NCBI GenBank assembly: GCA_009833045.1
Contig: WUUP01000006.1
Span: 25,369 to 89,368, forward strand
Reading direction: 5' to 3'
DNA from: Saprospirales bacterium GYS_P2D
Lineage (GTDB): Bacteria; Bacteroidota; Bacteroidia; Chitinophagales; Saprospiraceae
Length of the DNA: 64,000 nt
Positions 7,420-17,398 of this stretch are shown piece after piece; position 1 is the stretch's first letter, and each line of letters begins with the position of its first letter. The translations under genes and the position numbers were made by a program. The notes under the pieces are model-generated. The model made no database searches. It saw only the letters and a list, made by a program, of their open reading frames with translations, and was not told where the DNA came from.

Positions 7420-9544
7420 AAATGCTAAGAAAAATGAATTGCTCTACAGGGTTTATGTGGTCCTGTTTGTGTTCGTGGCCTTGGCAGCTGTGATAGCCTG
7501 GAAGATCATAGATATATCTGTGGTCGAAGGCGAATACTGGAAAAACAAAAGAGAGGAGCGTTACATGGAGTGGCGTCCTGTGCCGACTCTCCGAGGTAAT
7601 ATTTATGCTGATGATGCGCAGAGTCTTCTGGCTACTTCAGTGGAGTTCTTTGAAATACGAATGGATCCTGTCTCCCCGAGAGAGAGTGAGTTTTATGAGC
7701 AGGTGGATGGTCTGGCGAAAGCCTTGGCTCAATATCCTGGTCGTCGTTCTGCACGTGAGTGGAGAGACTTGTTAGTCTCGGCTCGCAAGGCGTGTATAAA
7801 AGGTCAAAAGGGCTGTAATCGCAACATTTTAATAGCTCGAGACGTCGATCAGTCGGGCTTGGAAAAGCTTTTATCATATCCTCTATTTAAACTCGAAAAA
7901 GTCGCTAAGTATCGTGGGGGATTCAAGAAGATCAAAAGTTTTAAGCGTAAGAAGCCATTCGAGTCACTGGCGGCACGTACAGTAGGCGAGTATCGAGATG
8001 CTAATATGGTAGGTCTTGAGAATAGTTATGATACGGTGCTAAAAGGTGAAGAGAAGGAAGCACTAATGCAGCGTTTTCCAGGCGGTCTATATGTTCCGGT
8101 ATATGATCCTACAGATTTTGAGATCATTAAGGGACGAGATATCGTGACTACTATTAATGTTCCATTGCAGGATATAGTGCACAATGAGCTCTACAAGAGT
8201 GTCCAGGAGCATAATGCCGAAGGTGCGGTGGCAGTCTTAATGGAAGTTAAGACGGGTCGCATCAAAGCAATGTCAAATCTCTCGAGATCTAAGAACGGGT
8301 CGATTGGTGAATATCATAACTATGCATTTGCCGATCGTAGCGAGCCGGGTAGTACTATCAAGGCAGCCAGTGTGTTAGCCTTGCTCGAGGATGGTTTTGC
8401 AGATGAGAATACATTAGTTGATTTTAATTATGGTAAAAAGAAGTTTTGGGATCTCTGGATGAAAGATTCTGGATCTCATGGTCTCAAAACGGGTACGCTT
8501 CAGATGGCATTGGAGAAATCTTCTAATGTCGGTATCGCAAGTGTGATGCAAGAAAAATATGCCGCTAATCCCGAGATGTATTATGATCGCATGATGCAGT
8601 TTGGATTTGATGGTCCTACGGGCCTAGATCTTGAGGGAGAGGGTGCTCCTTATATCAAGCATCCGACTCGAGATAAAAAAATATGGTACGGTACCACTAT
8701 ACCGTGGATGGCTCATGGATATGAACTGTCGATGACTCCTCTTCAGGTGCTCAATTTTTATAATGCTGTAGCCAATGATGGAAAGCTCATGAAGCCGCAG
8801 CTGGTTCAAGCGATCATTTATAACGAAGAGGTAGAGCAAGAATTTAAACCCATAGTGAAGAGAAAAAGCATTGCCAGTCGTGATAATATCAATCGATTGC
8901 AGCGCATGCTGAAAGGTGTAGTTGATAATGGAACTGCTCGCTCATTGAGATCAGATCGATACGAATTTGCTGGTAAAACAGGAACCACAAAAGTAGGTTA
9001 CAGTAAGGCAGATGAAGAGGCTAAGTATAATGCATCTTTCGCAGGGTACTGGCCTGCTGATAATCCTGAGTACTCGATGATTGTAGTAGTCTATGGTCTG
9101 AAAGGAGCTAAATACTATGGTAATGTGGTCGCAGGTCCTGTGTTTAAGCGAATCATGGATTGGACCTTTGCTATCGAAGGTGAAGAATTGATGCGTGATG
9201 AGCAGGTGATAGCGAGTGGAGATGTCAGAGGATATGATGGTGAGATCTATGGATTTGATCCTGATTTTGATCGTGTTTTTGATGATCTGGATGTAGGATA
9301 TGTAGGCTCGGGCCGATGGGTGCGAGGCGGCAATGATCCTGAAGGTGATGTGAGAGCCGGCAAGGCCAAAATCACCGTAGATGCAGTACCTGATTTGTCA
9401 GGCATGGGGGCGAGAGACGCTATATATGTACTTGAAAACTTGGGAATGGACGTAAAATTAGAAGGAGTGGGCAAAGTTTCACGACAATCTATTAGTCCGG
9501 GAAAAAATATTGATAATCAAGTTATTACACTTTATTTAAATTAA
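7412..9544 (+). CDS. ftsI: septal penicillin-binding protein (FtsI/PBP3 type) with PASTA domain
   Basis: This 710-residue class B transpeptidase crosslinks septal peptidoglycan in the periplasm. It has an N-terminal membrane anchor (about residues 12-33), a pedestal domain, and a transpeptidase domain with all three active-site motifs: STIK (Ser314-Lys317), SSN (370-372) and KTG (522-524). A single PASTA domain closes the protein from about residue 650 (VPDLSGMGARDAIYVLENLG). It is longer than E. coli FtsI (588) because of the PASTA tail, which is usual in Bacteroidota. The 8-bp overlap with ftsL suggests coupling. Confidence 0.94.
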   Translation: MPENAKKNELLYRVYVVLFVFVALAAVIAWKIIDISVVEGEYWKNKREERYMEWRPVPTLRGNIYADDAQSLLATSVEFFEIRMDPVSPRESEFYEQVDGLAKALAQYPGRRSAREWRDLLVSARKACIKGQKGCNRNILIARDVDQSGLEKLLSYPLFKLEKVAKYRGGFKKIKSFKRKKPFESLAARTVGEYRDANMVGLENSYDTVLKGEEKEALMQRFPGGLYVPVYDPTDFEIIKGRDIVTTINVPLQDIVHNELYKSVQEHNAEGAVAVLMEVKTGRIKAMSNLSRSKNGSIGEYHNYAFADRSEPGSTIKAASVLALLEDGFADENTLVDFNYGKKKFWDLWMKDSGSHGLKTGTLQMALEKSSNVGIASVMQEKYAANPEMYYDRMMQFGFDGPTGLDLEGEGAPYIKHPTRDKKIWYGTTIPWMAHGYELSMTPLQVLNFYNAVANDGKLMKPQLVQAIIYNEEVEQEFKPIVKRKSIASRDNINRLQRMLKGVVDNGTARSLRSDRYEFAGKTGTTKVGYSKADEEAKYNASFAGYWPADNPEYSMIVVVYGLKGAKYYGNVVAGPVFKRIMDWTFAIEGEELMRDEQVIASGDVRGYDGEIYGFDPDFDRVFDDLDVGYVGSGRWVRGGNDPEGDVRAGKAKITVDAVPDLSGMGARDAIYVLENLGMDVKLEGVGKVSRQSISPGKNIDNQVITLYLN

Positions 9545-9553
9545 TATATATTT

Positions 9554-11011
9554 GTGGAGAAGAATCTCGACAGTGTAATAAAAGGTCTTGATCCAGTTGA
9601 AATAATCGGGAGCGTTGATAAGGTGATAAAAGGTATCACCTCAGACTCTCGAGCAGTGGTAAAGGATGGTGTTTTTGTTGCTATTAAAGGTGTGTCGGTG
9701 GATGGTCATCGATATATGCAGCAGGCAGTTGAGGCTGGTTGTTCGGTTCTGATAGTGCAAGAGGTGATAGAGTCGGTGCCCGATGATTTGACAGTGATTC
9801 GAGTAGTGGATACTCGAGAGGCATATGGTCGAGTGTCGCAAGCATGGTTTGAGGATCCATCCTGTAAAATGAAAGTAATAGGAGTGACAGGGACGAATGG
9901 AAAAACGTCAGTTACTTCGATATTATATCGCCTTTTCAAAGGATTAGGCTATAAGGTAGGTCTCGTATCTACTATTGAAATAATGATTCATGATCGTCGT
10001 CTGGATACTAATCTGACGACGCCTGATGCTTATCGATTGCAAGCCGTATTTGCAGAGATGGAGCGAGAAGGTTGTGATTATGTGTTTATGGAGGTGAGTT
10101 CGCATGCGATTCATCAGCGACGTATTGCTGGGGTGGATTTTGATATTGCGATTTTTACTAATATTACCCATGATCACCTTGATTATCACGGCACATTCAA
10201 AGAGTATATCGCCGCTAAAAAGCGATTTTTTGATGATCTCAAGCCTTCTGCTGTGGCTATCACTAATCTCGATGATAAAAACGGAGAGGTGATGCTACAA
10301 AATACGAAAGCCACAAAGCGGAAGTATAGTCTCAATCGTGTCGCTGACTATAAGGCTAAAGTTCTTTCATCAGATGCTCTTGGGATGCACATAGATATTG
10401 ACGGTGTGGCCTTTATGACTCGGATGGTTGGTAGATTTAATGCTTACAATCTCGCAGCAGTCTTCGCAGTAGCTACGGAGCTCGATGTCGCAGATGGCTA
10501 TCAGATTGCTGAGGTGCTAAGTCAGCTGGGCCCGGCGAAAGGGCGCATGGAGCTCGTAGCATTGGAGCCGAGAGTGGTCGTAGACTACGCTCATACCCCA
10601 GATGCACTTGAGAATGTACTGAGTACACTTAGTGAGATTGATAATCGTGGTAAAGTCATCACGATAGTAGGCTGTGGTGGAGATCGAGATAAGGCTAAAA
10701 GGCCCAAGATGGCTCGGATCTCAGTAACACATAGTGATCAGGTGATCTTGACCAGTGATAATCCTCGCTCAGAAGATCCCTCTACTATTATAGCAGATAT
10801 GCGGGCAGGCTTGACTCAAGACGATATGTCCAAAGTGATCGAAATAATCGATCGAGAGATGGCGATTAAGACAGCATTGATGCTGGCAGGAGATCGAGAT
10901 ATCGTACTGATAGCGGGCAAAGGTCATGAAGAGTATCAAGAGGTCAATGGGGAGCGAAAGTTCTTCAGCGATCAAGAAGTAGTGAAAAACATTTTGTTTA
11001 AAGATATATAA
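9554..11011 (+). CDS. murE: UDP-MurNAc-tripeptide synthetase (DAP-adding MurE)
   Basis: This 485-residue Mur ligase adds the third stem-peptide residue to UDP-MurNAc-L-Ala-D-Glu in the cytoplasm. The ATP-binding motif GTNGKTS lies at about residues 114-120. The DNPR motif (about 402-405, context TSDNPRSED) is the established signature for meso-diaminopimelate recognition, so the wall should be of DAP type. The start is GTG, 9 bp after ftsI; no better in-frame ATG exists near the conserved N-terminus. A strong intrinsic terminator follows 41 bp after the stop. Confidence 0.94.
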   Translation: MEKNLDSVIKGLDPVEIIGSVDKVIKGITSDSRAVVKDGVFVAIKGVSVDGHRYMQQAVEAGCSVLIVQEVIESVPDDLTVIRVVDTREAYGRVSQAWFEDPSCKMKVIGVTGTNGKTSVTSILYRLFKGLGYKVGLVSTIEIMIHDRRLDTNLTTPDAYRLQAVFAEMEREGCDYVFMEVSSHAIHQRRIAGVDFDIAIFTNITHDHLDYHGTFKEYIAAKKRFFDDLKPSAVAITNLDDKNGEVMLQNTKATKRKYSLNRVADYKAKVLSSDALGMHIDIDGVAFMTRMVGRFNAYNLAAVFAVATELDVADGYQIAEVLSQLGPAKGRMELVALEPRVVVDYAHTPDALENVLSTLSEIDNRGKVITIVGCGGDRDKAKRPKMARISVTHSDQVILTSDNPRSEDPSTIIADMRAGLTQDDMSKVIEIIDREMAIKTALMLAGDRDIVLIAGKGHEEYQEVNGERKFFSDQEVVKNILFKDI

Positions 11012-11052
11012 GAGTAGGTTCTATTATCATTCTCAGGTTGGTTTTAACAGTT

Positions 11053-11096
11053 GCAGTGGTGCGCCGGAAAAAGTTTCGGACCCACTGCTTTTTTTT
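11053..11096 (+). terminator. intrinsic terminator inside the dcw cluster
   Basis: GCAGTGG (11053-11059) pairs with CCACTGC (11082-11088) and is followed at once by eight T. The loop can fold further (CCGGAAA against TTTCGG). It separates murE from mraY, so the cluster is probably at least two transcription units or has partial read-through. A weak minus-7-like sequence (TAAGTGTG at about 11126) could restart transcription. Confidence 0.85.
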
Positions 11097-11151
11097 GACT
11101 TGAGAGCAGCGTAGAACGACTGATTTAAGTGTGTGATTTTTTAAGAAGCTT

Positions 11152-12405
11152 ATGCTCTATTACTTATTCGAATTTCTGGAATCTAACTATGATTTGCCCG
11201 GTGCAGGTCTCTACCAGTATGTGAGCTTCAGAGCGGCCATGGCTATGCTGGTATCGCTGCTGATATCGATAGTATGGGGCAATAATATCATACAAAAACT
11301 TCGTAAACTCCAAGTAGGAGAAACAGTCAGAGAGCTCGGGCTCGCTGGCCAAAAACAAAAAGAGGGAACACCGACTATGGGAGGTGTGATCATTGTTTTA
11401 TCCATTTTGCTTCCCTGTTTACTATTTACCCGATTAGAAAATATATACATACAGCTACTCCTCGTAGCGACACTCTGGATGGCTGCGGTCGGAGCTATCG
11501 ATGATTATATCAAAATCTTTAAGAAAGATAAGGCCGGTCTCAAAAGCCGATTTAAAATATTGGGACAGGTTATATTGGGATTGTTTGTAGGTCTTGTGAT
11601 GTGCTTTCACCAAGATATCGTGGTGCGAACCTCATATGACGATGCTGTGGCGCAGGGCTATGAGATCGTCAAACAGACAGAGGTCGAGGCAGAAGATGGG
11701 TCGGTCTATCGCTATGCACATGTCAAGACAGGCCTGACTAATGTCCCTTTTTTTAAGAATAATAACCTCAATTATAGATCGATCCTCTTCTTCTTGAAGG
11801 ACAATGCAGATAGTCTGTACTGGATCATCTTTATCCCCTTTGTGATATTCGTGATCACCGCTGTGTCCAATGCAGCTAACCTTACCGATGGGTTAGACGG
11901 ATTAGCAGCTGGTGTGTCAGCGATTATTGCAGTAGCATTAGCCATTTTCGCTTATGTCTCCAGTAATGTTGTTTTTGCAGATTATCTCGATGTCTTCTAT
12001 ATCCCAAAATCCGAAGAAATCGTGATTTTCTCATCTGCATTCATTGGAGCCTGTGTGGGTTTTCTTTGGTTCAACTCTTTTCCTGCCAAGGTATTTATGG
12101 GAGATACGGGTAGTCTGGCCTTAGGGAGTATTATTGCGACATTGGCTATCGTACTTCGCAAAGAGCTTTTTATCCCACTGCTTTGCGGAGTATTCTTTAT
12201 CGAGGCCCTCTCGGTGACGCTCCAGGTGAGCTACTTCAAGTATACTAAGCGAAAGTATGGCGAAGGTCGTCGGATCTTCAGGATGTCACCCATACATCAC
12301 CATTTTCAAAAACTGGGTATGCATGAGGCTAAGATTGTGACACGATTTTGGATAGTCGGCATACTACTCGCTATCATCACTATAGTAACCCTCAAAGTGA
12401 GATAG
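11152..12405 (+). CDS. mraY: phospho-MurNAc-pentapeptide transferase
   Basis: MraY transfers phospho-MurNAc-pentapeptide to undecaprenyl phosphate, forming lipid I at the inner membrane. The protein is polytopic with the family motifs [18 protein letters not shown] and [13 protein letters not shown], plus the C-terminal histidine motif [12 protein letters not shown]. It has 417 residues, longer than E. coli MraY (360). The extra length is a loop between transmembrane segments around residues 155-200 ([20 protein letters not shown]), as in other Bacteroidota. murD begins 3 bp after the stop. Confidence 0.95.
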   Translation: MLYYLFEFLESNYDLPGAGLYQYVSFRAAMAMLVSLLISIVWGNNIIQKLRKLQVGETVRELGLAGQKQKEGTPTMGGVIIVLSILLPCLLFTRLENIYIQLLLVATLWMAAVGAIDDYIKIFKKDKAGLKSRFKILGQVILGLFVGLVMCFHQDIVVRTSYDDAVAQGYEIVKQTEVEAEDGSVYRYAHVKTGLTNVPFFKNNNLNYRSILFFLKDNADSLYWIIFIPFVIFVITAVSNAANLTDGLDGLAAGVSAIIAVALAIFAYVSSNVVFADYLDVFYIPKSEEIVIFSSAFIGACVGFLWFNSFPAKVFMGDTGSLALGSIIATLAIVLRKELFIPLLCGVFFIEALSVTLQVSYFKYTKRKYGEGRRIFRMSPIHHHFQKLGMHEAKIVTRFWIVGILLAIITIVTLKVR

Positions 12406-12408
12406 CGC

Positions 12409-13716
12409 ATGAGAAGAGTAGGTGTCATAGGAGCAGGAGAAAGTGGAGTGGGTGCTGCTATGTTGGCCTTGACGGTAGGAGATGTGCCTTTTCTTAGTGA
12501 GTATGGACAGGTCGCCGAGCCTTATCGTCAAAAACTAATTGAAAACAAGATTCTCTTTGAAGAAGGAGGACATTCTTTTGACAGATTGAGCGAGTCTGAC
12601 GTTATCGTCAAAAGTCCTGGAGTGCCAGATCACGTGCCTGTGGTGCGTCATATGCTGGAGCAGGGTATCGAGGTGATATCAGAGCTCGAGTATGCCTATA
12701 GGCATCGCCATCAGGAGGCTAAAATCATCGCTATTACTGGCTCTAATGGGAAAACAACCACAACTAATTTGGTCCACCACCTGCTCGATACAGCAGGATT
12801 ATCTTCGACTAAGGGTGGCAACTTAGGGATCTGTTTTTCCAATTTATTATTAGGTCCAAAGAGTGAAGTGTATGTGCTGGAGGTGAGCAGTTTTCAGCTG
12901 GATGGGATCAAAGATTTTCGTCCTGATATCGCTGTGCTGCTCAATATCACACCTGATCATTTAGATCGCTATGATTATGATTTTCTGCTTTATGCCAAGA
13001 GTAAAATGCGCATAGCAGAAAATCTTAAATCTGGTGATCGATTCATCTACAATGGTGACGATGAGACGATCTCAGGACTCATGGATCGGCATGTGTCAGC
13101 AGCAGGTCTGATAGCTATCAAGCGAGATGAACTGCGTGTCGCTGACTTTCATTTGGATAATCTGGCATTACGTGGCGAGCACAATGCTATGAACGCTTCT
13201 TTTGCTATCGAGGTGGCTCGTCATCTGGGAGTAGCAGACGATAAGATTCAACTCGGGCTGAATGATTTTGCTAATGATGATCATCGGATGCAGGTCGTCG
13301 GAGTGATCAATGGCGTAGAGTGGATCAATGATAGCAAAGCCACAAATGTAGATGCCACATACTATGCGCTCAAGGCTATGACTAAGCCTGTAATCTGGAT
13401 CGTAGGCGGTACCGATAAGGGTAATGACTACTCTCAGATCCTGCCAATCGTGGTCGACAAGGTGCGTCATATTGTAGCTCTTGGTGTAGATAATGGGCCA
13501 ATTCATGAAGCCTTTGGGGGGAGAGATATACCTATCAGCAATGTGGGTAGTATGAAGGCAGCACTTCATGCTGCCGAGAGCTTGAGTCAGGAGGGTGATG
13601 CGGTATTGCTTTCGCCGGCTTGTGCCAGTTTTGACTTATTCAAAAATTATAAGGATCGAGGAGATCAGTTTGTCGCTGGTGTCTGGAGATTACTCAGAGA
13701 TAAAGCGAGTGGATAG
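12409..13716 (+). CDS. murD: UDP-MurNAc-L-alanine--D-glutamate ligase
   Basis: MurD adds D-glutamate to UDP-MurNAc-L-alanine. The protein has 435 residues with an N-terminal UDP-binding Rossmann region (GVIGAGESGVGAA), the ATP motif GSNGKTTTT at about residues 111-119, the motif NITPDHLDRY, and the C-terminal domain with WINDSKATNVDAT and GGTDKGNDY. It lies 3 bp after mraY and 49 bp before ftsW. Confidence 0.94.
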   Translation: MRRVGVIGAGESGVGAAMLALTVGDVPFLSEYGQVAEPYRQKLIENKILFEEGGHSFDRLSESDVIVKSPGVPDHVPVVRHMLEQGIEVISELEYAYRHRHQEAKIIAITGSNGKTTTTNLVHHLLDTAGLSSTKGGNLGICFSNLLLGPKSEVYVLEVSSFQLDGIKDFRPDIAVLLNITPDHLDRYDYDFLLYAKSKMRIAENLKSGDRFIYNGDDETISGLMDRHVSAAGLIAIKRDELRVADFHLDNLALRGEHNAMNASFAIEVARHLGVADDKIQLGLNDFANDDHRMQVVGVINGVEWINDSKATNVDATYYALKAMTKPVIWIVGGTDKGNDYSQILPIVVDKVRHIVALGVDNGPIHEAFGGRDIPISNVGSMKAALHAAESLSQEGDAVLLSPACASFDLFKNYKDRGDQFVAGVWRLLRDKASG

Positions 13717-13765
13717 ATGGACTATCAGCTCACATATTAATTCTTTAAAAGATGAAAGCGGAATT

Positions 13766-14947
13766 ATGAATGCAGTACATAATATCTATGATCATCTGAA
13801 AGGTGATAAAGCGATATGGTTAATAGTCGGACTATTAGGCATTTTTTCTATTCTGGCAGTATACAGTGCTGCAGGTAGTATGGCCTTCAAAGAGCGTGAT
13901 GGTAATACCGAGTTTTATCTCGTGCAGCAGATTGTCTTCATTACATTGGGTTTCGGGGTGATGTATTTGTGCTATAATTTTCACTATATGCAATACTCAC
14001 GGTTGGCGCCGATCTTACTTTTTCTGACCATACCACTATTAGTTTATACGATAGCTTTTGGTACTGAGATCAATGAGGCTCGTCGCTGGATCAGTATCCC
14101 GTGGATTGATAAGACGATACAGACCTCTGACGTGGCTAAGCTCACGCTTATCATCTTTATTGCCAGATCTTTGTCTATCAGGCAAGAATATATTAAGGAT
14201 TTTAAGAATGCGTTTTTGCCCATACTTATTCCTGTGACCATTGTTTGTATGCTGATTGTACCTGCGGATTTGTCTACAGCAGCATTGTTATTTGGTACTT
14301 GTCTCTTGATGATGTTTATCGGTCGGGTGAGTTTTAAGTATATCTTTTTACTCTTATTATTGGGAGTAGTTGGCATGGCCATTGTTTTTTTGGTGGGGCA
14401 GGTCTTTCCAGAGGTAGTACGTGTAGATACATGGATCTCGAGGATTAATGCCTTCCTCTATACTGATGGGGGCTATCAGATCGAGCAGTCTAAGATCGCT
14501 ATAGCGAATGGTGGTTGGATTGGCTCTGGACCTGGTAATAGCTTTCAAAAGAATTATCTCCCGTATCCATATGCGGACTTCATATATTCGATCATCTGCG
14601 AGGAGTATGGTATAGTGGGTGGACTATTTGTGTTGGGGCTTTACCTCATGCTATTAGTCAGATGTATCGGTATCGTGACGAGATGTCCTAAGGCATTCGG
14701 AGCGATATTAGCGATGGGACTTTGTCTCAATTTGGTGATACAGGCTTTCGCCAACATCATGGTATCTGTACACCTCTTGCCTGTGACTGGATTAACCCTG
14801 CCCTTAGTATCTATGGGAGGGACCTCCATACTATTCACCTGTATGTCACTCGGTATCATCCTCAGTGTGAGTAAATATGTCGAAGAGGCACAGGAGAAAC
14901 ACTTAGACCTCATACAAATCGAAGATAGAGATGCGGATAGTCTTTAG
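13766..14947 (+). CDS. ftsW: FtsW/RodA/SpoVE-family glycan polymerase
   Basis: This 393-residue SEDS protein would polymerise lipid II into septal glycan strands, working with the FtsI encoded upstream. It is strongly hydrophobic with about ten predicted membrane segments. It carries SEDS features such as EARRWISIP, a large loop with NGGWIGSGPGNSFQK, and a C-terminal block around PLVSMGGTSILFT. The start at MNAVHNIYDHLKG was chosen because the longer reading frame from 13595 runs inside murD and looks unlike a SEDS N-terminus. Its last 17 bp overlap murG. Confidence 0.93.
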   Translation: MNAVHNIYDHLKGDKAIWLIVGLLGIFSILAVYSAAGSMAFKERDGNTEFYLVQQIVFITLGFGVMYLCYNFHYMQYSRLAPILLFLTIPLLVYTIAFGTEINEARRWISIPWIDKTIQTSDVAKLTLIIFIARSLSIRQEYIKDFKNAFLPILIPVTIVCMLIVPADLSTAALLFGTCLLMMFIGRVSFKYIFLLLLLGVVGMAIVFLVGQVFPEVVRVDTWISRINAFLYTDGGYQIEQSKIAIANGGWIGSGPGNSFQKNYLPYPYADFIYSIICEEYGIVGGLFVLGLYLMLLVRCIGIVTRCPKAFGAILAMGLCLNLVIQAFANIMVSVHLLPVTGLTLPLVSMGGTSILFTCMSLGIILSVSKYVEEAQEKHLDLIQIEDRDADSL

Positions 14948-16019
14948 TGGAGGCGGTACTGGGGGGCATATCTTTCCTGCAGTGGCGGTCGCTCAGGAAG
15001 TGCAGCGTCGTCATCCCGATGCGGAGATACTTTTCGTCGGGGCGAAAGGTAAGATGGAGATGCAGAAAGTACCCAAAGCTGGATTTGATATAGAGGGACT
15101 ATGGATCAGTGGTTTTCAGCGACAGCTCACTACTCGAAATCTCCTTTTCCCAGTCAAGCTCGTCCATAGTCTATGGTCAGCGCATGGGATCTTGAGACGA
15201 TTCAAGCCTGATGCGGTAGCAGGTTTTGGCGGCTATGCCAGTGGTGCTGCGCTGTATGCAGCCTCACAAAAAGGAATCCCAACCCTCATTCAAGAACAAA
15301 ATTCCTACGCTGGAGTCACTAATAAATTATTGGCTAATCGGGTGGATCGTGTCTGTGTAGCTTATGAAGAAGCTAAGCGTTTTTTCCCAGCTGAAAAGAC
15401 AACTCTCACAGGCAATCCCATTCGTCAAGATCTCACGACGATCAGAGATAAAGCAGCGGCTATGGCTCATTTTGGGCTCGACCCACAAAAAAAGACAGTA
15501 CTCATCGCTGGTGGTAGCCTCGGCGCCCGTACGCTCAATCAAGCTATGCGAGATAATCTCGACAAGATAAAAGCGCATCCTAACACTCAGTATATCTGGC
15601 AGTGTGGTGCGCTATACATTGATAGCTATCAGTCTTGTGACACAGCTCAGCTGGATCATGTACACATCATGGCATTCATCGATGATATGGGAGCAGCCTA
15701 TGCTGCTGCGGATATAGTGCTTTGTCGAGCAGGAGCACTGACAGTCTCTGAGATCTGTGTACAGGAGAAAGTCTCCATACTCGTACCATCGCCAAATGTA
15801 GCAGAAGATCATCAAACTAAAAATGCCATGGCGCTCGTCCGGCAAGATGCAGCACTCATGGTCAAGGATAAAGACGCTCAATCCTCTATGATCGATGAGC
15901 TAGAGCGAGTGCTCGCTGAAGAATCACTACAGCTGCGACTTAAGGAGAATATTGCTAAACTGGCAAAGCCCAAGGCACATATGGATATCACTGATCAACT
16001 TTTATTACTCATCAGATGA
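14931..16019 (+). CDS. murG: UDP-GlcNAc:MurNAc-pentapeptide transferase (lipid II synthesis)
   Basis: MurG adds GlcNAc to lipid I to make lipid II on the cytoplasmic face of the membrane. The 362-residue GT-B glycosyltransferase begins with the glycine-rich motif SGGGTGGHIFPA and carries AGFGGYAS, QEQNSYAGVTNK, the mid-protein loop VLIAGGSLGARTLN and the UDP-GlcNAc site CRAGALTVSE. It overlaps ftsW by 17 bp and murC by 4 bp, so it is tightly packed in the operon. Confidence 0.95.
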   Translation: MRIVFSGGGTGGHIFPAVAVAQEVQRRHPDAEILFVGAKGKMEMQKVPKAGFDIEGLWISGFQRQLTTRNLLFPVKLVHSLWSAHGILRRFKPDAVAGFGGYASGAALYAASQKGIPTLIQEQNSYAGVTNKLLANRVDRVCVAYEEAKRFFPAEKTTLTGNPIRQDLTTIRDKAAAMAHFGLDPQKKTVLIAGGSLGARTLNQAMRDNLDKIKAHPNTQYIWQCGALYIDSYQSCDTAQLDHVHIMAFIDDMGAAYAAADIVLCRAGALTVSEICVQEKVSILVPSPNVAEDHQTKNAMALVRQDAALMVKDKDAQSSMIDELERVLAEESLQLRLKENIAKLAKPKAHMDITDQLLLLIR

Positions 16020-17398
16020 CACCGAGTATCGACATATCAGCTATGAAGCATATTTATTTCATTGGGATAGGTGGGATAGGTATGAGTGCGCTGGCACGTT
16101 ACTTCCTGCATGAGGGCGTACGGGTCAGCGGATATGATCGGGATGATAACACCCTCACTCGTCAGCTCATGGAGGAAGGTATGGATGTCCACTTTGAGGA
16201 TCGAGGTGATGACCTACCAGAGGATTTAGATCTGGTAGTATACACGCCTGCGATACCTGATCACCATGGTGAGCTGTCTTATCTCCGCTCCACAGTTATC
16301 CCCGTGCTCAAGCGCTCTGAGGCACTCAAGGAACTGTTTTGGCAGAAAAGGGTCATTGGAGTAGCTGGTACACATGGCAAAACGAGTACCTCAGCCATCT
16401 TGGCCCATGTGCTGCATAGTCAGGGATTTGCGATGACTGCATTCATCGGTGGTATACTGAAGAATTATGACTCCAACTTCATCTATGGTGATAGCGACTG
16501 GGTAGTCGTGGAGGCTGATGAATATGATCGATCATTTTTGCGACTATATCCTGAGATCGCTGTAGTGCAGGCTATGGATGCTGATCATCTCGATATCTAT
16601 GGAGAGAAGTCTGCTATGATTGATTCATTCAGAGCCTATACAGATCAGATCCGAGAGGGTGGAGTAGCGCTCATACGTCAGGGCATTGGGGAGTTTTGGT
16701 CTCAGTCAGAGTGGCAAAAGTCTCTATCGTCCAAAGGTATTGATGTAAAAGGCTTTGGTCAAGAAGCAGAAGCGGCGGTGCGATGGACAGACTATCATGT
16801 AGAGGACGGCTGGACCGTATTCACGATACATCATGCTGGAGAGCTACAGGAGTGTCGTATGCTCATGGCTGGCGCTCACAATATCAATAACGCTACCGCT
16901 GCAGCTGGAGTGGCATTGCATCTGGGACTATCTCTGGAGCAGGTCGCTGCTGGGTTAGAGTCCTTTAGAGGGATAGAAAGGCGATTTGAGGTGCTGAGGC
17001 ATGATACTATCACTATCGTGGATGACTATGCTCATCATCCCGTAGAGATAGATGCGGCGATATCTGCAGCTCGTATGCAATATCCGAATAGACATCTGAC
17101 TGTGGTATTTCAGCCACACTTATTTACTCGTACTCGTGATTTTCAGGAGGGATTTGCGGAGGCGCTGGATCAGGCAGACGATGTGGTCTTGCTACCGATC
17201 TATTCTGCAAGAGAGGAACCAATAGATGGAGTGACGACCGAGATCATACTGGATCGGATGCAGTCAGATAGTAAGCGACTGCTGTCAAAAGAGAAGATGA
17301 TTGACTATCTGGATCGAGAAAAAATTGATGTTTTGCTCACTTTAGGTGCCGGTGATATCAACAAACTTCTGTCTAAAATTTTGCTAAAGCTGGAATAA
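16016..17398 (+). CDS. murC: UDP-MurNAc--L-alanine ligase
   Basis: MurC performs the first peptide addition in the Mur ligase series. The 460-residue protein has the N-terminal motif FIGIGGIGMSALARYF, the ATP-binding GTHGKTST at about residues 118-125, the motif VVEADEYDRSFL, the EXXXR-like GIERRFEVL and DDYAHHPVEI. Translation may start at 16016 (ATGA overlap with murG) or at the ATG of MKHIYF nine residues later; the overlap favours the former. ftsQ follows with no gap. Confidence 0.94.
   Translation: MTPSIDISAMKHIYFIGIGGIGMSALARYFLHEGVRVSGYDRDDNTLTRQLMEEGMDVHFEDRGDDLPEDLDLVVYTPAIPDHHGELSYLRSTVIPVLKRSEALKELFWQKRVIGVAGTHGKTSTSAILAHVLHSQGFAMTAFIGGILKNYDSNFIYGDSDWVVVEADEYDRSFLRLYPEIAVVQAMDADHLDIYGEKSAMIDSFRAYTDQIREGGVALIRQGIGEFWSQSEWQKSLSSKGIDVKGFGQEAEAAVRWTDYHVEDGWTVFTIHHAGELQECRMLMAGAHNINNATAAAGVALHLGLSLEQVAAGLESFRGIERRFEVLRHDTITIVDDYAHHPVEIDAAISAARMQYPNRHLTVVFQPHLFTRTRDFQEGFAEALDQADDVVLLPIYSAREEPIDGVTTEIILDRMQSDSKRLLSKEKMIDYLDREKIDVLLTLGAGDINKLLSKILLKLE

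Noticed and set aside
13595-13765. 57-residue N-terminal extension of ftsW
   Set aside because: It lies inside murD in another frame and is not membrane-like or SEDS-like; the ATG at 13766 matches the family start.
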